This document shows, one piece after another, positions 16,488 to 24,902 of a DNA stretch of 64,000 nucleotides (within the stretch, counting starts at the first letter, position 1; each line of letters begins with the position of its first letter). The stretch is from Maribellus maritimus (GTDB lineage: Bacteria; Bacteroidota; Bacteroidia; Bacteroidales; Prolixibacteraceae): the NCBI RefSeq assembly GCF_022267315.1, contig NZ_JAIKLE010000013.1, positions 1 through 64,000 of the forward strand. Direction: 5' to 3'. A model generated the notes under the pieces. That model was not told where the DNA came from. It ran no database searches and saw only the letters and a list, made by a program, of their open reading frames with translations. A program made the position numbers and the translations under genes.

Positions 16488-18800
16488 ATGAAATACACAG
16501 CATTAATTATCACCTTACTATTTCTGTTTGGGTGTAAAAACAGTGGTAATGACACCTCGCATACCGTTGCCACTTATGGCAATGAGAATTTAACGGACCT
16601 GGTCAATCCGCTAATGGGAACTGATTCCGAGTTTTTATTATCAAACGGAAACACTTACCCTGCCATTGCGCGACCATGGGGAATGAATTTCTGGACACCC
16701 CAAACCGGAGAAATGGGTAATGGTTGGGGCTACACTTACGATGCGTATAAAATCAGAGGTATCAAACAAACCCATCAACCCAGTCCGTGGATAAACGATT
16801 ACGCAGCGTTTTCGTTTATGCCGATCACGGGAGAATTAAAAGTGAATGAAGACGAACGGGCTTCCTGGTTTTCACACAAGGCAGAAACAGCCAAACCTTT
16901 TTACTACAAAGTTTATCTGGCAGATTATGATGTGACTGCCGAGGTAACACCAACCGAACGCGCAGCAATATTCAGATTCACATTCCCCGAAAATGAAAAC
17001 TCATATCTGTTACTTGATGCATTTAACGGTGGTTCATCGGTAAAAATCATTCCTGAAGAACGAAAAATTATCGGCTACTGCCAAAATAACCACGGAGGAG
17101 TACCGGCCAATTTTCATAACTATTTTGTTGCAGTTTTCGACAAAGATTTTGAAGTCACTAAAACATGGAAAGAGGAAAATCTGGGTAATGCCAAAGAAGC
17201 AAAAGGAGATCACACCGGTGCAGTTGTTGGCTTTAAAACCCAAAAAGGTGAAAAGATAAATGTAAAGGTAGCTTCTTCATTTATTAGTCCGGAACAGGCA
17301 GAATTAAATTTAAGCCGTGAAATTGGCAGCAAATCATTTGAAAATATTTATTCAGAAGGTGAAGCCATCTGGGAAAAAGAACTTTCAAAAATAAAAGTTG
17401 AAGGAGGTACTGATGAACAACGCAGGACGTTTTACTCCAGCCTTTACCGCACCTTGCTTTTCCCGCGCAAATTTTTTGAAATTAATGCCAGTAACGAAAT
17501 TGTACATTACAGTCCGTATAATGGCGAAGTCATACCGGGCTACATGTTTACCGACAACGGTTTCTGGGATACTTTCCGCGCGGTTTTCCCGTTTTTCACG
17601 CTAATGTATCCCGAGCTGAATTCACAAATAATGGCAGGCCTGGTTAACACTTATAAAGAAAGTGGTTGGTTACCGGAATGGGCAAGCCCCGGTCACAGGG
17701 ATTGTATGATTGGTTCCAATTCTGCATCGTTAATTGCCGATTCGTATTTAAAAGGAATCAGAGGGTATGATATTGAAACGCTTTATGAAGCAATTGTAAA
17801 AAATACGGAGGACTGGATGGAGGATGTAAAATCAGTGGGAAGGTTTGGTGCTGATTATTACAATAAACTCGGGTATATTCCTTACGACGTAAAAATTAAC
17901 GAAAACACAGCACGCACCCTGGAATATGCTTATGCCGATTATTGTATATGGAAACTGGCTCAGGAGCTGGATCGCCCACAGGAAGAAATTGACCTGTTCA
18001 AAAAACGCGCCCGGAATTTCCGTAACGTTTTCGATTCGGAGTATAATCTTATGCGAGGGAAAAATGAAGACGGAGTTTTCCAGTCACCATTTAGCCCTTA
18101 CAAATGGGGAGATGCCTTTACTGAAGGAAACAGCTGGCATTATACGTGGAGTGTTTTTCAGGATATTGAAGGGCTCAAACAATTAATGGGCGGCGATGCC
18201 GGTTTTGTAGCTATGCTTGATTCAGTGTTTGTTGTTCCTCCTATTTTTGACGATTCCTACTACGGCTTTCCAATACACGAAATACGTGAAATGCAAATTG
18301 CCGGTATGGGAAACTATGCGCACGGTAATCAACCAATTCAGCATATGATTTATCTGTACAATTATACCAACCAGCCATGGAAAGCTCAAAAACATGTACG
18401 CGAGGTTCTTACTAAATTATATACTCCACAGGCCGATGGTTACTGTGGCGACGAAGACAACGGACAAACTTCGGCATGGTATGTTTTTAGCTCAATGGGA
18501 TTTTATCCTGTTTGCCCTGGAACCGATCAGTATGTTTTTGGAGCTCCTTTGTTTAACAAAGTCACACTTCAGATGGAAAATGGAAATGAGTTTGTTATTC
18601 GCGCCGACAACAACTCAAAAGAAAACCTCTACATTGATGATGTAAAACTTAACGGGGAAGTATGGAACAAAAACTATATTACACACGAATTATTACAAAA
18701 TGGCGGAGAGCTTGACTTTAATATGGCATCCTCGCCCAATAAAAATCGTGGAGCAGGGAAGGAAAGCTATCCCTATTCGATGACAAATGAAGAAGAGTAA
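16488..18800 (+). CDS. GH92 exo-alpha-mannosidase, lipoprotein
   Basis: A 770-aa GH92 enzyme with lipobox LFGC at about residue 15. The N-terminal domain opens LVNPLMGTDSEFLLSNGNTY. The likely general acid is Glu546 in FTEGNSWHYTW, and the base region is CGDEDNGQTSAWYV. The substrate-loop motif reads GNQPIQHMIYLY, where the first GH92 in the locus has GNEPSHHTTYMY. The two paralogues therefore probably cleave different linkages. It is last in the run and is followed by an intrinsic terminator. Confidence 0.93.
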   Translation: MKYTALIITLLFLFGCKNSGNDTSHTVATYGNENLTDLVNPLMGTDSEFLLSNGNTYPAIARPWGMNFWTPQTGEMGNGWGYTYDAYKIRGIKQTHQPSPWINDYAAFSFMPITGELKVNEDERASWFSHKAETAKPFYYKVYLADYDVTAEVTPTERAAIFRFTFPENENSYLLLDAFNGGSSVKIIPEERKIIGYCQNNHGGVPANFHNYFVAVFDKDFEVTKTWKEENLGNAKEAKGDHTGAVVGFKTQKGEKINVKVASSFISPEQAELNLSREIGSKSFENIYSEGEAIWEKELSKIKVEGGTDEQRRTFYSSLYRTLLFPRKFFEINASNEIVHYSPYNGEVIPGYMFTDNGFWDTFRAVFPFFTLMYPELNSQIMAGLVNTYKESGWLPEWASPGHRDCMIGSNSASLIADSYLKGIRGYDIETLYEAIVKNTEDWMEDVKSVGRFGADYYNKLGYIPYDVKINENTARTLEYAYADYCIWKLAQELDRPQEEIDLFKKRARNFRNVFDSEYNLMRGKNEDGVFQSPFSPYKWGDAFTEGNSWHYTWSVFQDIEGLKQLMGGDAGFVAMLDSVFVVPPIFDDSYYGFPIHEIREMQIAGMGNYAHGNQPIQHMIYLYNYTNQPWKAQKHVREVLTKLYTPQADGYCGDEDNGQTSAWYVFSSMGFYPVCPGTDQYVFGAPLFNKVTLQMENGNEFVIRADNNSKENLYIDDVKLNGEVWNKNYITHELLQNGGELDFNMASSPNKNRGAGKESYPYSMTNEEE

Positions 18801-18838
18801 AAAACTCTCCTGCCTTCGTCTGTGAAAAAATTATAAAA

Positions 18839-18879
18839 GATCCATCTTTATTTAAGAATAAAAAAAGATGGATTTTTTT
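18839..18879 (+). terminator. Intrinsic terminator after the glycan-degradation cluster
   Basis: A 9-bp stem (TCCATCTTT at 18841-18849 with AAAGATGGA at 18864-18872) is followed immediately by a run of seven T. It lies 40 bases after the stop of the second GH92 gene. Confidence 0.8.
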
Positions 18880-18969
18880 CAAACAAAACACTTTTTCAGG
18901 AAAAAAGAAAACAGGAATAAGTGAAATCACCTACTCCTGTCTTTCTACCTAATAATCAACTTATACATT

Positions 18970-19686
18970 TTAAAACAAAAATCCGATATTCACTGAAGCC
19001 GATTTATTTCTAACATCATCATTATCTGCTATTTTACTTAAACCCATATCATAATTTACTGAAAGCTGTAATGCATTACTTTTACACACCGGAAATTCGA
19101 AACCAAGCTCAAACGACCATCCCAAATCAATATCGTTTAAATTGTCTAAATCGCTTGTTTGCCCCTTGAATTTTTGTTCGGCATTTATTAAATAAGCGCA
19201 GTACGGCCCTGTAGCAAAAAACAAACGTTGCCCATTTTTGAAACCGGCTTTTTCACTGGCTGAAAACTCCGCTTTAAGCGGTAAGGCCAGATAACTCAAG
19301 TTGTTTTGAAGTTTCGAGTCTTCACCCAAAACATCAGTTTTAGCTCCAATCGTTTTATATTCGATTCCCGATTTAAAAGCCAACCAGTTACTTGCCTCAT
19401 ACCTGCCGATAATTCCTGCATCAAAGCCGGTTCGCAAACCATCATTGTCAAAAACATTTCCAATATCAGATTGAGTAGAAGTATTTACTCCAAGCTTTAT
19501 TCCCCATTGAAACTGGGCAAATAAATTGGGGCTAAAACTCAATAATACCATAACTAGCACCAAAAATTTTTTCCGGTTATTGTTTCCGCTTTTTTGAGAT
19601 TTGTTTAATAAAAATCCTTCTTCTGATGAAGAAACCAGCCGGGTCCTCAATTCGTACTGGTCTGATTTTCTAATTTTCTGTTTCAT
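18970..19686 (-). CDS. PorT-like outer-membrane beta-barrel protein with extended N-terminus
   Basis: A 238-aa predicted small barrel of the outer-membrane protein beta-barrel/PorT type. The mature part begins QFQWGIKLGVNTSTQSDIG and ends with an aromatic terminal strand (ASVNIGFLF). Alternating strands such as FELGFEFPVCKSNALQLSV support the fold. Unusually, about 38 hydrophilic residues precede the hydrophobic signal core (FLVLVMVLLSFSPNLFA), and no later ATG would leave a complete signal peptide. A motif shared with the TetR promoter lies just upstream, suggesting control by that TetR. Confidence 0.8.
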   Translation of the reverse strand: MKQKIRKSDQYELRTRLVSSSEEGFLLNKSQKSGNNNRKKFLVLVMVLLSFSPNLFAQFQWGIKLGVNTSTQSDIGNVFDNDGLRTGFDAGIIGRYEASNWLAFKSGIEYKTIGAKTDVLGEDSKLQNNLSYLALPLKAEFSASEKAGFKNGQRLFFATGPYCAYLINAEQKFKGQTSDLDNLNDIDLGWSFELGFEFPVCKSNALQLSVNYDMGLSKIADNDDVRNKSASVNIGFLF

Positions 19687-19718
19687 TGTTTAACTGTTTA
19701 TATTTCAAAATCTAATCA

Positions 19719-19734
19719 TTTCGACGATTTTAGT
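19719..19734 (-). promoter_or_regulatory. Putative TetR operator, copy A
   Basis: Plus-strand TTTCGACGATTTTAGT matches copy B at 20348-20363 in 15 of 16 positions. Copy A lies 33 bases upstream of the barrel gene. Nearby TTCGAC (19720-19725) and GTCGAA (19741-19746) also form an inverted repeat. Confidence 0.5.
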
Positions 19735-19762
19735 CATTTAGTCGAATTTATAGCAAAATTTT

Positions 19763-20338
19763 TTAGGCACAAATACCATGAAATAAAATTTCCAACATGT
19801 CGTCAATTTCTTTTCTAAAATTTGTTTCCAAATCTTTTCCAACAATTAAGGGCACCTCTAATCCTTTCATTGCAATTAATACTGTCTTCGCTGTTAATTC
19901 GGCATTTAAACCTTTAAACTCTCCACCATCAATTCCATCTTTTATGATCTGAGTTATTGAATTAACTTCGCTTTCATCATAACGAATCCTGATTTTTTCT
20001 ATAAAATCATAATTTGAAAGATATTCATCTTTTAACGCAACATAGAAATTTCCCCAATTTTTAAATCCTTCCATGCGTACAACAATATAAGAACGTAATT
20101 TTTCTTTAGCTGAACTACTCTCCGCTACTTTAGCGACAATTTCTGAGCGTAATACACTTGCCTCTTTTTCTACTACAGCCTGAAAAACTTCTTCTTTACT
20201 TTTAAAATAGTAATACAAAGAACTCTTTCCCTTACGCGCTGCATACGCAATTTCATCCATTGTGGTTTTTCTGAAACCGAAACGCATAAAAATGTCCTGC
20301 GCAACTGTAATTATATTCTCTTTAACTTCTGATTTCAT
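19763..20338 (-). CDS. TetR/AcrR family transcriptional regulator
   Basis: A 191-aa TetR-family repressor. The N-terminal helix-turn-helix (residues ~8-55) contains AQDIFMRFGFRKTTMDEIA and KGKSSLYYYFKSKEEVF. The C-terminal ligand-binding half is helical and not diagnostic. It precedes the barrel gene on the same strand and diverges from the second TetR gene. The motif upstream of its own start recurs before the barrel gene, so the likely regulon is itself plus that barrel protein. Confidence 0.93.
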   Translation of the reverse strand: MKSEVKENIITVAQDIFMRFGFRKTTMDEIAYAARKGKSSLYYYFKSKEEVFQAVVEKEASVLRSEIVAKVAESSSAKEKLRSYIVVRMEGFKNWGNFYVALKDEYLSNYDFIEKIRIRYDESEVNSITQIIKDGIDGGEFKGLNAELTAKTVLIAMKGLEVPLIVGKDLETNFRKEIDDMLEILFHGICA

Positions 20339-20347
20339 ATTACGACT

Positions 20348-20363
20348 TTTCGACTATTTTAGT
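20348..20363 (-). promoter_or_regulatory. Putative TetR operator, copy B
   Basis: Plus-strand TTTCGACTATTTTAGT, one mismatch from copy A. On the minus strand it includes the small palindrome ACTA-AAA-TAGT. It sits immediately downstream of the TACTTTTG -7 element, where a repressor would block initiation. Confidence 0.5.
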
Positions 20364-20364
20364 T

Positions 20365-20372
20365 CAAAAGTA
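20365..20372 (-). promoter_or_regulatory. Bacteroidota -7 promoter element for the minus-strand TetR (TACTTTTG)
   Basis: Minus-strand TACTTTTG, an exact TAnnTTTG match, 26 bases before the TetR ATG and abutting operator copy B. Confidence 0.5.
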
Positions 20373-20516
20373 CAACTTTTATTGAAAAACAGAACAGGTA
20401 TTTCTATTTTTTTTAAAATATAAACTGAATGTTAATATAAAATCTAAATGCTAAAACTCAATATTAATTTCCCCTTAAATTGCAACAAATTTCCTTTCAC
20501 ATAAAAAATTTGTTTA

Positions 20517-20524
20517 TACATTTG
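20517..20524 (+). promoter_or_regulatory. Bacteroidota -7 promoter element of the export operon (TACATTTG)
   Basis: An exact TAnnTTTG match; the predicted start of transcription falls just before the palindrome at 20534-20551. Confidence 0.55.
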
Positions 20525-20533
20525 CCTCCAAAT

Positions 20534-20551
20534 AATGAATGAACATTCATT
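20534..20551. promoter_or_regulatory. Palindromic operator of the export-operon TetR
   Basis: AATGAATG-AA-CATTCATT, a perfect 8-bp inverted repeat with a 2-base centre. It lies between the -7 element and the TetR start codon, the usual place for autorepression. An ATG at 20535 falls inside the palindrome and is in frame, but is unlikely to be the real start. Confidence 0.7.
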
Positions 20552-20567
20552 TATTAATAAAATAAAA

Positions 20568-21161
20568 ATGGCACGAATTACAGATCAAAACAGGATTGAA
20601 AGGTTAAAGCAATCAACAATGAAATTGGTTGTGGAACGAGGATTTGGTGGCGCCTCCGCATCATTAATTGCCAAGGATGCAAACGTAGCATCCGGATATT
20701 TTTATATGCACTACAAAGGTAAATATGAAATGGTAAATGCGCTGCTTCATGATGTTTACCAGGAGGTTGTTGAAAAATTTGAAGAACTAACCAGTCTTGA
20801 TTCTACATTCACAGGCATTGTTGAAAATATGATTCGCCACTTTTTTAAGATGGCAAATACTGCCCCGAATAAACTCAAATTTCTTTATGTGCTAATGAAC
20901 GATTACAGTTTTGTCATAGATGAAAAGCTACATGACGAGATATTTAAAATTCTGAATATTTTGGTGTACGATGGTCACTCATCCGGACAGTTGGACAAAA
21001 AAATTAGCCAATCTGACTTGTACCTGATTGTTGTAATCAACACCATCCAGTATATAAACCAACATTACAAAAACTCGAATAAAAGGGTCATTTTAAGGAA
21101 AGAAGATGAAGACCACCTTATTTATTTAACAAATAAAATTTTAAAAGAGCCAGGAAAATGA
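20568..21161 (+). CDS. TetR/AcrR family regulator of the export operon
   Basis: A 197-aa TetR-family repressor. The start at ATG 20568 (MARITDQNRIERLK) is preferred because the upstream in-frame ATG lies inside the operator palindrome. The DNA-binding region includes GFGGASASLIAKDANVASGY and FYMHYKGKYEMV. Its stop overlaps the TolC gene start by 4 bases (ATGA), so it is the first gene of the efflux operon. The expected model is substrate-relieved autorepression of the whole operon. Confidence 0.92.
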   Translation: MARITDQNRIERLKQSTMKLVVERGFGGASASLIAKDANVASGYFYMHYKGKYEMVNALLHDVYQEVVEKFEELTSLDSTFTGIVENMIRHFFKMANTAPNKLKFLYVLMNDYSFVIDEKLHDEIFKILNILVYDGHSSGQLDKKISQSDLYLIVVINTIQYINQHYKNSNKRVILRKEDEDHLIYLTNKILKEPGK

Positions 21162-22684
21162 AAAAAAGAAAACAAACCATTTGTACCTTCTTTTTGGTGT
21201 TTTGCGGTGTTATCGTTTCATCCGGGCAGGAAAATAATCAAATGCTCACTTTTGAAGAAGCATTTCAAATGATGACCGAGCAAAATCCCGGAATACAACG
21301 CGCGAAACAACAAATCAAACAAAAAGAATACGAATTAAAGGCAAAAAAAGGATTGTACATGCCCCAGGTTTCGGTGAGTGCCAAAGCTGTCTCCATGTCA
21401 GACATGCTTCATCTCGATTTAACCCCAGTGAAAGAAGCAATTACGCCTCTGTACAATACTCTCGGCACATATGGTGTATTCAGCGGTGTCCCCAATCCCG
21501 ATCCGGTTACCAACGCAGTTGTTCCGGTTTTACCTGATGACATGAGCACCGGTGCAGTAAGAGAAAAATTACTTGAGGCCGGAAATGAAATTAACAATGC
21601 AAACTGGGATAAAGTAATTCAGGAAAAGAATTTTGCAACAGTTTCAGCAGATATGATATGGCCTTTATTTACAGGGGGAAAAATAAAGGGCGCCAATGAT
21701 GCAGCCAATGCTGAACTCGCGATAAGCAAAGAAGAACTGCGACAAACTGAGGGAAATCTGCTTACGGAACTTGCTACCCGTTATTACGGACTTACTCTTG
21801 GCATGCAGGTATTGAAAGTAAGGCAACAAATGATGAATATTGCTGAACAACATTACGTTGACGCACAAAAATTATTTGACAATGGAATGATTGCCAAAGT
21901 AGAGCTTTTACATGCCAGGGTTTCAAAAAATGAAGCAGAACGGCAACTAAAAGAAGCAAAACGAAATATTGAAGTTGTTCGCTCGGGACTGGAAGCGACG
22001 CTTTCGATTGACTCGATGTTTACTATTTTGCCTGCAAGCCACTTGTTTATCAATAAAGAATTACAGGGTATTTCCTACTGGGTAAACAAAGCATATGAGA
22101 CAAATCCGCAACTAAAAAAAATTAATAAAAAAAGGGAGTTGGTGAACATAAACAATAAGGTGAACAAAGGAGAGTATTTGCCAACTATAGCTATGATTGG
22201 AAGCTATAATCTGGCCGAAAAAAATCTTTCGCCCTATATGCCCGACTGGATGATGGGCGTAGGTTTAAAATGGTCGGTTTTTGAAGGTTTAGGGAGAAAA
22301 AATAAAATAAAGGCAGATAAAACATTGGAAAGCCAGGTGAACTTTGCCGAACAAAAAGCATATTCCGATATAAAAGCTTACATAACCAAACTTCACGAAA
22401 CCTTACAGATGCAAATGGAACAACGCAATGAACTGGAAAGTACGCTTGAGCTGGCACAAGAATACGCTGAAAGTACACAAAAAGCGTTTAAAGAAGGGCT
22501 GGCAACATCAACGTCAGTAATAGAAGCTTACACTAAAGTGACTCAGGTGAAAGCACTTCGTTTAAAAGTATTTTATAATTACGATGTTACACTTGCACAA
22601 CTCATTCAAACAGCCGGTGTTCCGGAACAATATACTGCTTTTTGCAAAGGAAATAACACTATTACAGAATCATTAATCAATTAA
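21158..22684 (+). CDS. TolC family outer-membrane efflux protein
   Basis: A 508-aa outer-membrane efflux channel. Residues 1-25 are a signal peptide. Two OEP repeats of long amphipathic helices run through the rest (QQMMNIAEQHYVDAQKLFD in the first; TLELAQEYAESTQKAFKEG in the second). An insertion at about residues 95-135, rich in Pro and Gly, probably forms part of the barrel loops. It forms the outer-membrane exit for the HlyD adaptor and permeases encoded next. Confidence 0.93.
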   Translation: MKKRKQTICTFFLVFCGVIVSSGQENNQMLTFEEAFQMMTEQNPGIQRAKQQIKQKEYELKAKKGLYMPQVSVSAKAVSMSDMLHLDLTPVKEAITPLYNTLGTYGVFSGVPNPDPVTNAVVPVLPDDMSTGAVREKLLEAGNEINNANWDKVIQEKNFATVSADMIWPLFTGGKIKGANDAANAELAISKEELRQTEGNLLTELATRYYGLTLGMQVLKVRQQMMNIAEQHYVDAQKLFDNGMIAKVELLHARVSKNEAERQLKEAKRNIEVVRSGLEATLSIDSMFTILPASHLFINKELQGISYWVNKAYETNPQLKKINKKRELVNINNKVNKGEYLPTIAMIGSYNLAEKNLSPYMPDWMMGVGLKWSVFEGLGRKNKIKADKTLESQVNFAEQKAYSDIKAYITKLHETLQMQMEQRNELESTLELAQEYAESTQKAFKEGLATSTSVIEAYTKVTQVKALRLKVFYNYDVTLAQLIQTAGVPEQYTAFCKGNNTITESLIN

Positions 22685-22698
22685 AGAATCGATAAATC

Positions 22699-23679
22699 AT
22701 GAATAAAAAAACGATAGCTACCATTCTTGTTGTCACAGCAGTTTTAGCATTTATTATTTACACTTTTACTGTTGTTTTGGAAAAAGAGCCAGTTGTTTTA
22801 CAGGGAGAAGTTGAGGCTAAACAATTGAAAATAGCATCAAAAGTTCCGGGAAGAATTTTAGATATTGCGGTAAAAAAAGGACAAAAAGTCAATGAAGGAG
22901 ATTTTATCTTTTCTATTGACAGTCCTGAAATTAATGCAAAAATGGCAGAAGCAACGGCGGCTCGTTCAGCAGCAAGCGCCCAAAGTAGGAAAGCACAGAA
23001 CGGAGCCCAGCAGGAAGATATTACAGCAGCATACAGTACATATGTAAAAGCTGAAGCTGCGGCTCAATTTGCCGAAAAAACGTTTGAACGCATTCAGAAT
23101 CTGTTTGAAGAAGGTGTAGTACCAGCACAAAAACGCGATGAAGTAGAGACTAAAATGAAAGCTGCCCGAGAAACGGCCAATGCAGCAAAAGCAATATGGC
23201 AAAAAGCAGAAAAGGGAGCACGCGAAGAAGACAAAGATGCTGCAGCTGCTCTTGTAAAAAGAGCTGATGCTGCCATTGAACAAGTACAGGCTTATCTTGA
23301 CGAAACATCTGTCAACGCAATTTCAGGTGGTGAAGTTTCCGGCATAAACGTTGAAGAAGGAGAACTGGTTCCAACAGGGTTTCCGGTGGTTACCTTACTG
23401 GATCTCGAGGATATCTGGGTAACATTTTACATTCGCGAAGACTATTTGTCGCAATTTAATATGGGGAATACATTTAAAGCTAAAATTCCCGGTTTGAATA
23501 ATAATGAATATGAATTTGAAGTAAGTTATATTAGTCCTACAGGTGATTTTGCCCGTTGGAATGCCACCAAAACATCCGGCGAATTTGATTTAAAGTCATT
23601 TGAAATTGAGGCCCGCCCGGTTTCAAAAATCGTTGGTCTGCGTCCGGGTATGACCGCCGTTGTAACTTTAAGTGAATAA
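22699..23679 (+). CDS. HlyD-type periplasmic adaptor (membrane fusion protein)
   Basis: A 326-aa adaptor. One N-terminal membrane anchor (residues ~5-26) leads into the first lipoyl half (ASKVPGRILDIAVKKGQKV), then a long alpha-hairpin of Ala/Glu/Lys-rich coiled coil (residues ~75-195). The second lipoyl half follows (ISGGEVSGINVEEGELVP), then a beta-barrel domain. It resembles the YhiI/YbhG adaptors that pair with ABC-2 permeases. The start is 14 bases after tolC and the end is 3 bases before the first permease. Confidence 0.93.
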   Translation: MNKKTIATILVVTAVLAFIIYTFTVVLEKEPVVLQGEVEAKQLKIASKVPGRILDIAVKKGQKVNEGDFIFSIDSPEINAKMAEATAARSAASAQSRKAQNGAQQEDITAAYSTYVKAEAAAQFAEKTFERIQNLFEEGVVPAQKRDEVETKMKAARETANAAKAIWQKAEKGAREEDKDAAAALVKRADAAIEQVQAYLDETSVNAISGGEVSGINVEEGELVPTGFPVVTLLDLEDIWVTFYIREDYLSQFNMGNTFKAKIPGLNNNEYEFEVSYISPTGDFARWNATKTSGEFDLKSFEIEARPVSKIVGLRPGMTAVVTLSE

Positions 23680-23682
23680 ATC

Positions 23683-24858
23683 ATGAAAACGAAAAAATCC
23701 CTTTTTGCCGTAACAAAACGGGAATTAAGGCGGATTTTTCACAATCCGGCTTACCGTTTTCTCTTATTGTTAGGTCCAATCATCGGTATTGGCTTACTAT
23801 TTTTTATTTTCCATAAGGGGGTAGTAAAAGAGCTGCCTGTTGCAGTTGTTGACCGAGATAATTCGACCTTATCGATAAAAATAGCAAATGCTCTCGATGC
23901 ATCTTCCGACGCCGATGTAACCGTGCAAACACCTGATATTTTTAAAGCCAGGGAAATGCTCAAACAAGGTTTGGTTGAAGCAATAGTAGTTATTCCTTTC
24001 GAAACAGAAAAATCAGTTTTCCAGGGAATTCGGGCTGAGATTCCGGTTTACATAAATGGTACCAATGTTTTAAAAGCAGGCATTCTTCAACGTTCCGTTC
24101 TGACCACAATAAAAACCATTTCAGGTAGTGTACAACTTCAGAAATTAATGATGACAGGCAAAAACGAAGAGGAAGCAATGGCTCGGATTATTCCTGTAAA
24201 TATCCAGCGACATGTCCTCTTTAATCCATTTACCAATTATTCATATTTCCTCAACTCTGCACTGATGTATGTGATGTTATTTCTATTTGTGCTGCTAAGT
24301 TCAATCTATACGCTGGGAAATGAATTAAAAAGAGGTACAGGTTTAGATCTTTTGGAAACAAGCAGAAACAGTGTTCGTTTGGCAATTGTTGGCAAACTCT
24401 TGCCTTATACCGTTATTTTTTCTGTTTTTGCTCTTTCCATCAATATTCTGTTATACAAAATCGAAGGAATGCCTTTAAACGGAAATTACCTCATAATCTT
24501 CGGTGCTCAGTTCGTAACCATTTTAACCTACCAGCTGATGGCTCTTATTTTTGTTGGAACAACTATAAACCTGCGTTTGGCCCTGTCAATCGCCAGTGCT
24601 TATTCCATGATGGGAATCACTTTTTCCGGTCTTACATTTCCGTTGGAAGCCATGCCAAAATTTGCACAAATTTTTGCTTCACTTTTCCCGTTTACATGGT
24701 GGCAAAAACTATTTATTTCGCAGTCACTCCGCGGCGCACCACTCAAAGAAGCTCTCCCCTACATCTGCTATATCCTTGTTTTTCTGCTGGTTTCTCTCTG
24801 TTTCATGCCTTTTTATAAGCATTACCTGGAAAACCCAAAATATTGGGGTAAAAGCTAA
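23683..24858 (+). CDS. ABC-2 type transporter permease
   Basis: A 391-aa inner-membrane permease of the YhhJ/YbhR type. One N-terminal helix (FLLLLGPIIGIGLLFFIF) is followed by a large periplasmic domain (residues ~45-180, DRDNSTLSIKIANALDAS), then five or six transmembrane helices. The periplasmic domain is the part expected to dock with the adaptor. A second permease follows 44 bases later. No ATP-binding partner is encoded in the operon. Confidence 0.92.
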   Translation: MKTKKSLFAVTKRELRRIFHNPAYRFLLLLGPIIGIGLLFFIFHKGVVKELPVAVVDRDNSTLSIKIANALDASSDADVTVQTPDIFKAREMLKQGLVEAIVVIPFETEKSVFQGIRAEIPVYINGTNVLKAGILQRSVLTTIKTISGSVQLQKLMMTGKNEEEAMARIIPVNIQRHVLFNPFTNYSYFLNSALMYVMLFLFVLLSSIYTLGNELKRGTGLDLLETSRNSVRLAIVGKLLPYTVIFSVFALSINILLYKIEGMPLNGNYLIIFGAQFVTILTYQLMALIFVGTTINLRLALSIASAYSMMGITFSGLTFPLEAMPKFAQIFASLFPFTWWQKLFISQSLRGAPLKEALPYICYILVFLLVSLCFMPFYKHYLENPKYWGKS

Positions 24859-24902
24859 AAAAGTTGCTGAAAATAAAAACGGACATTATAAAAAATTAAG
24901 CA

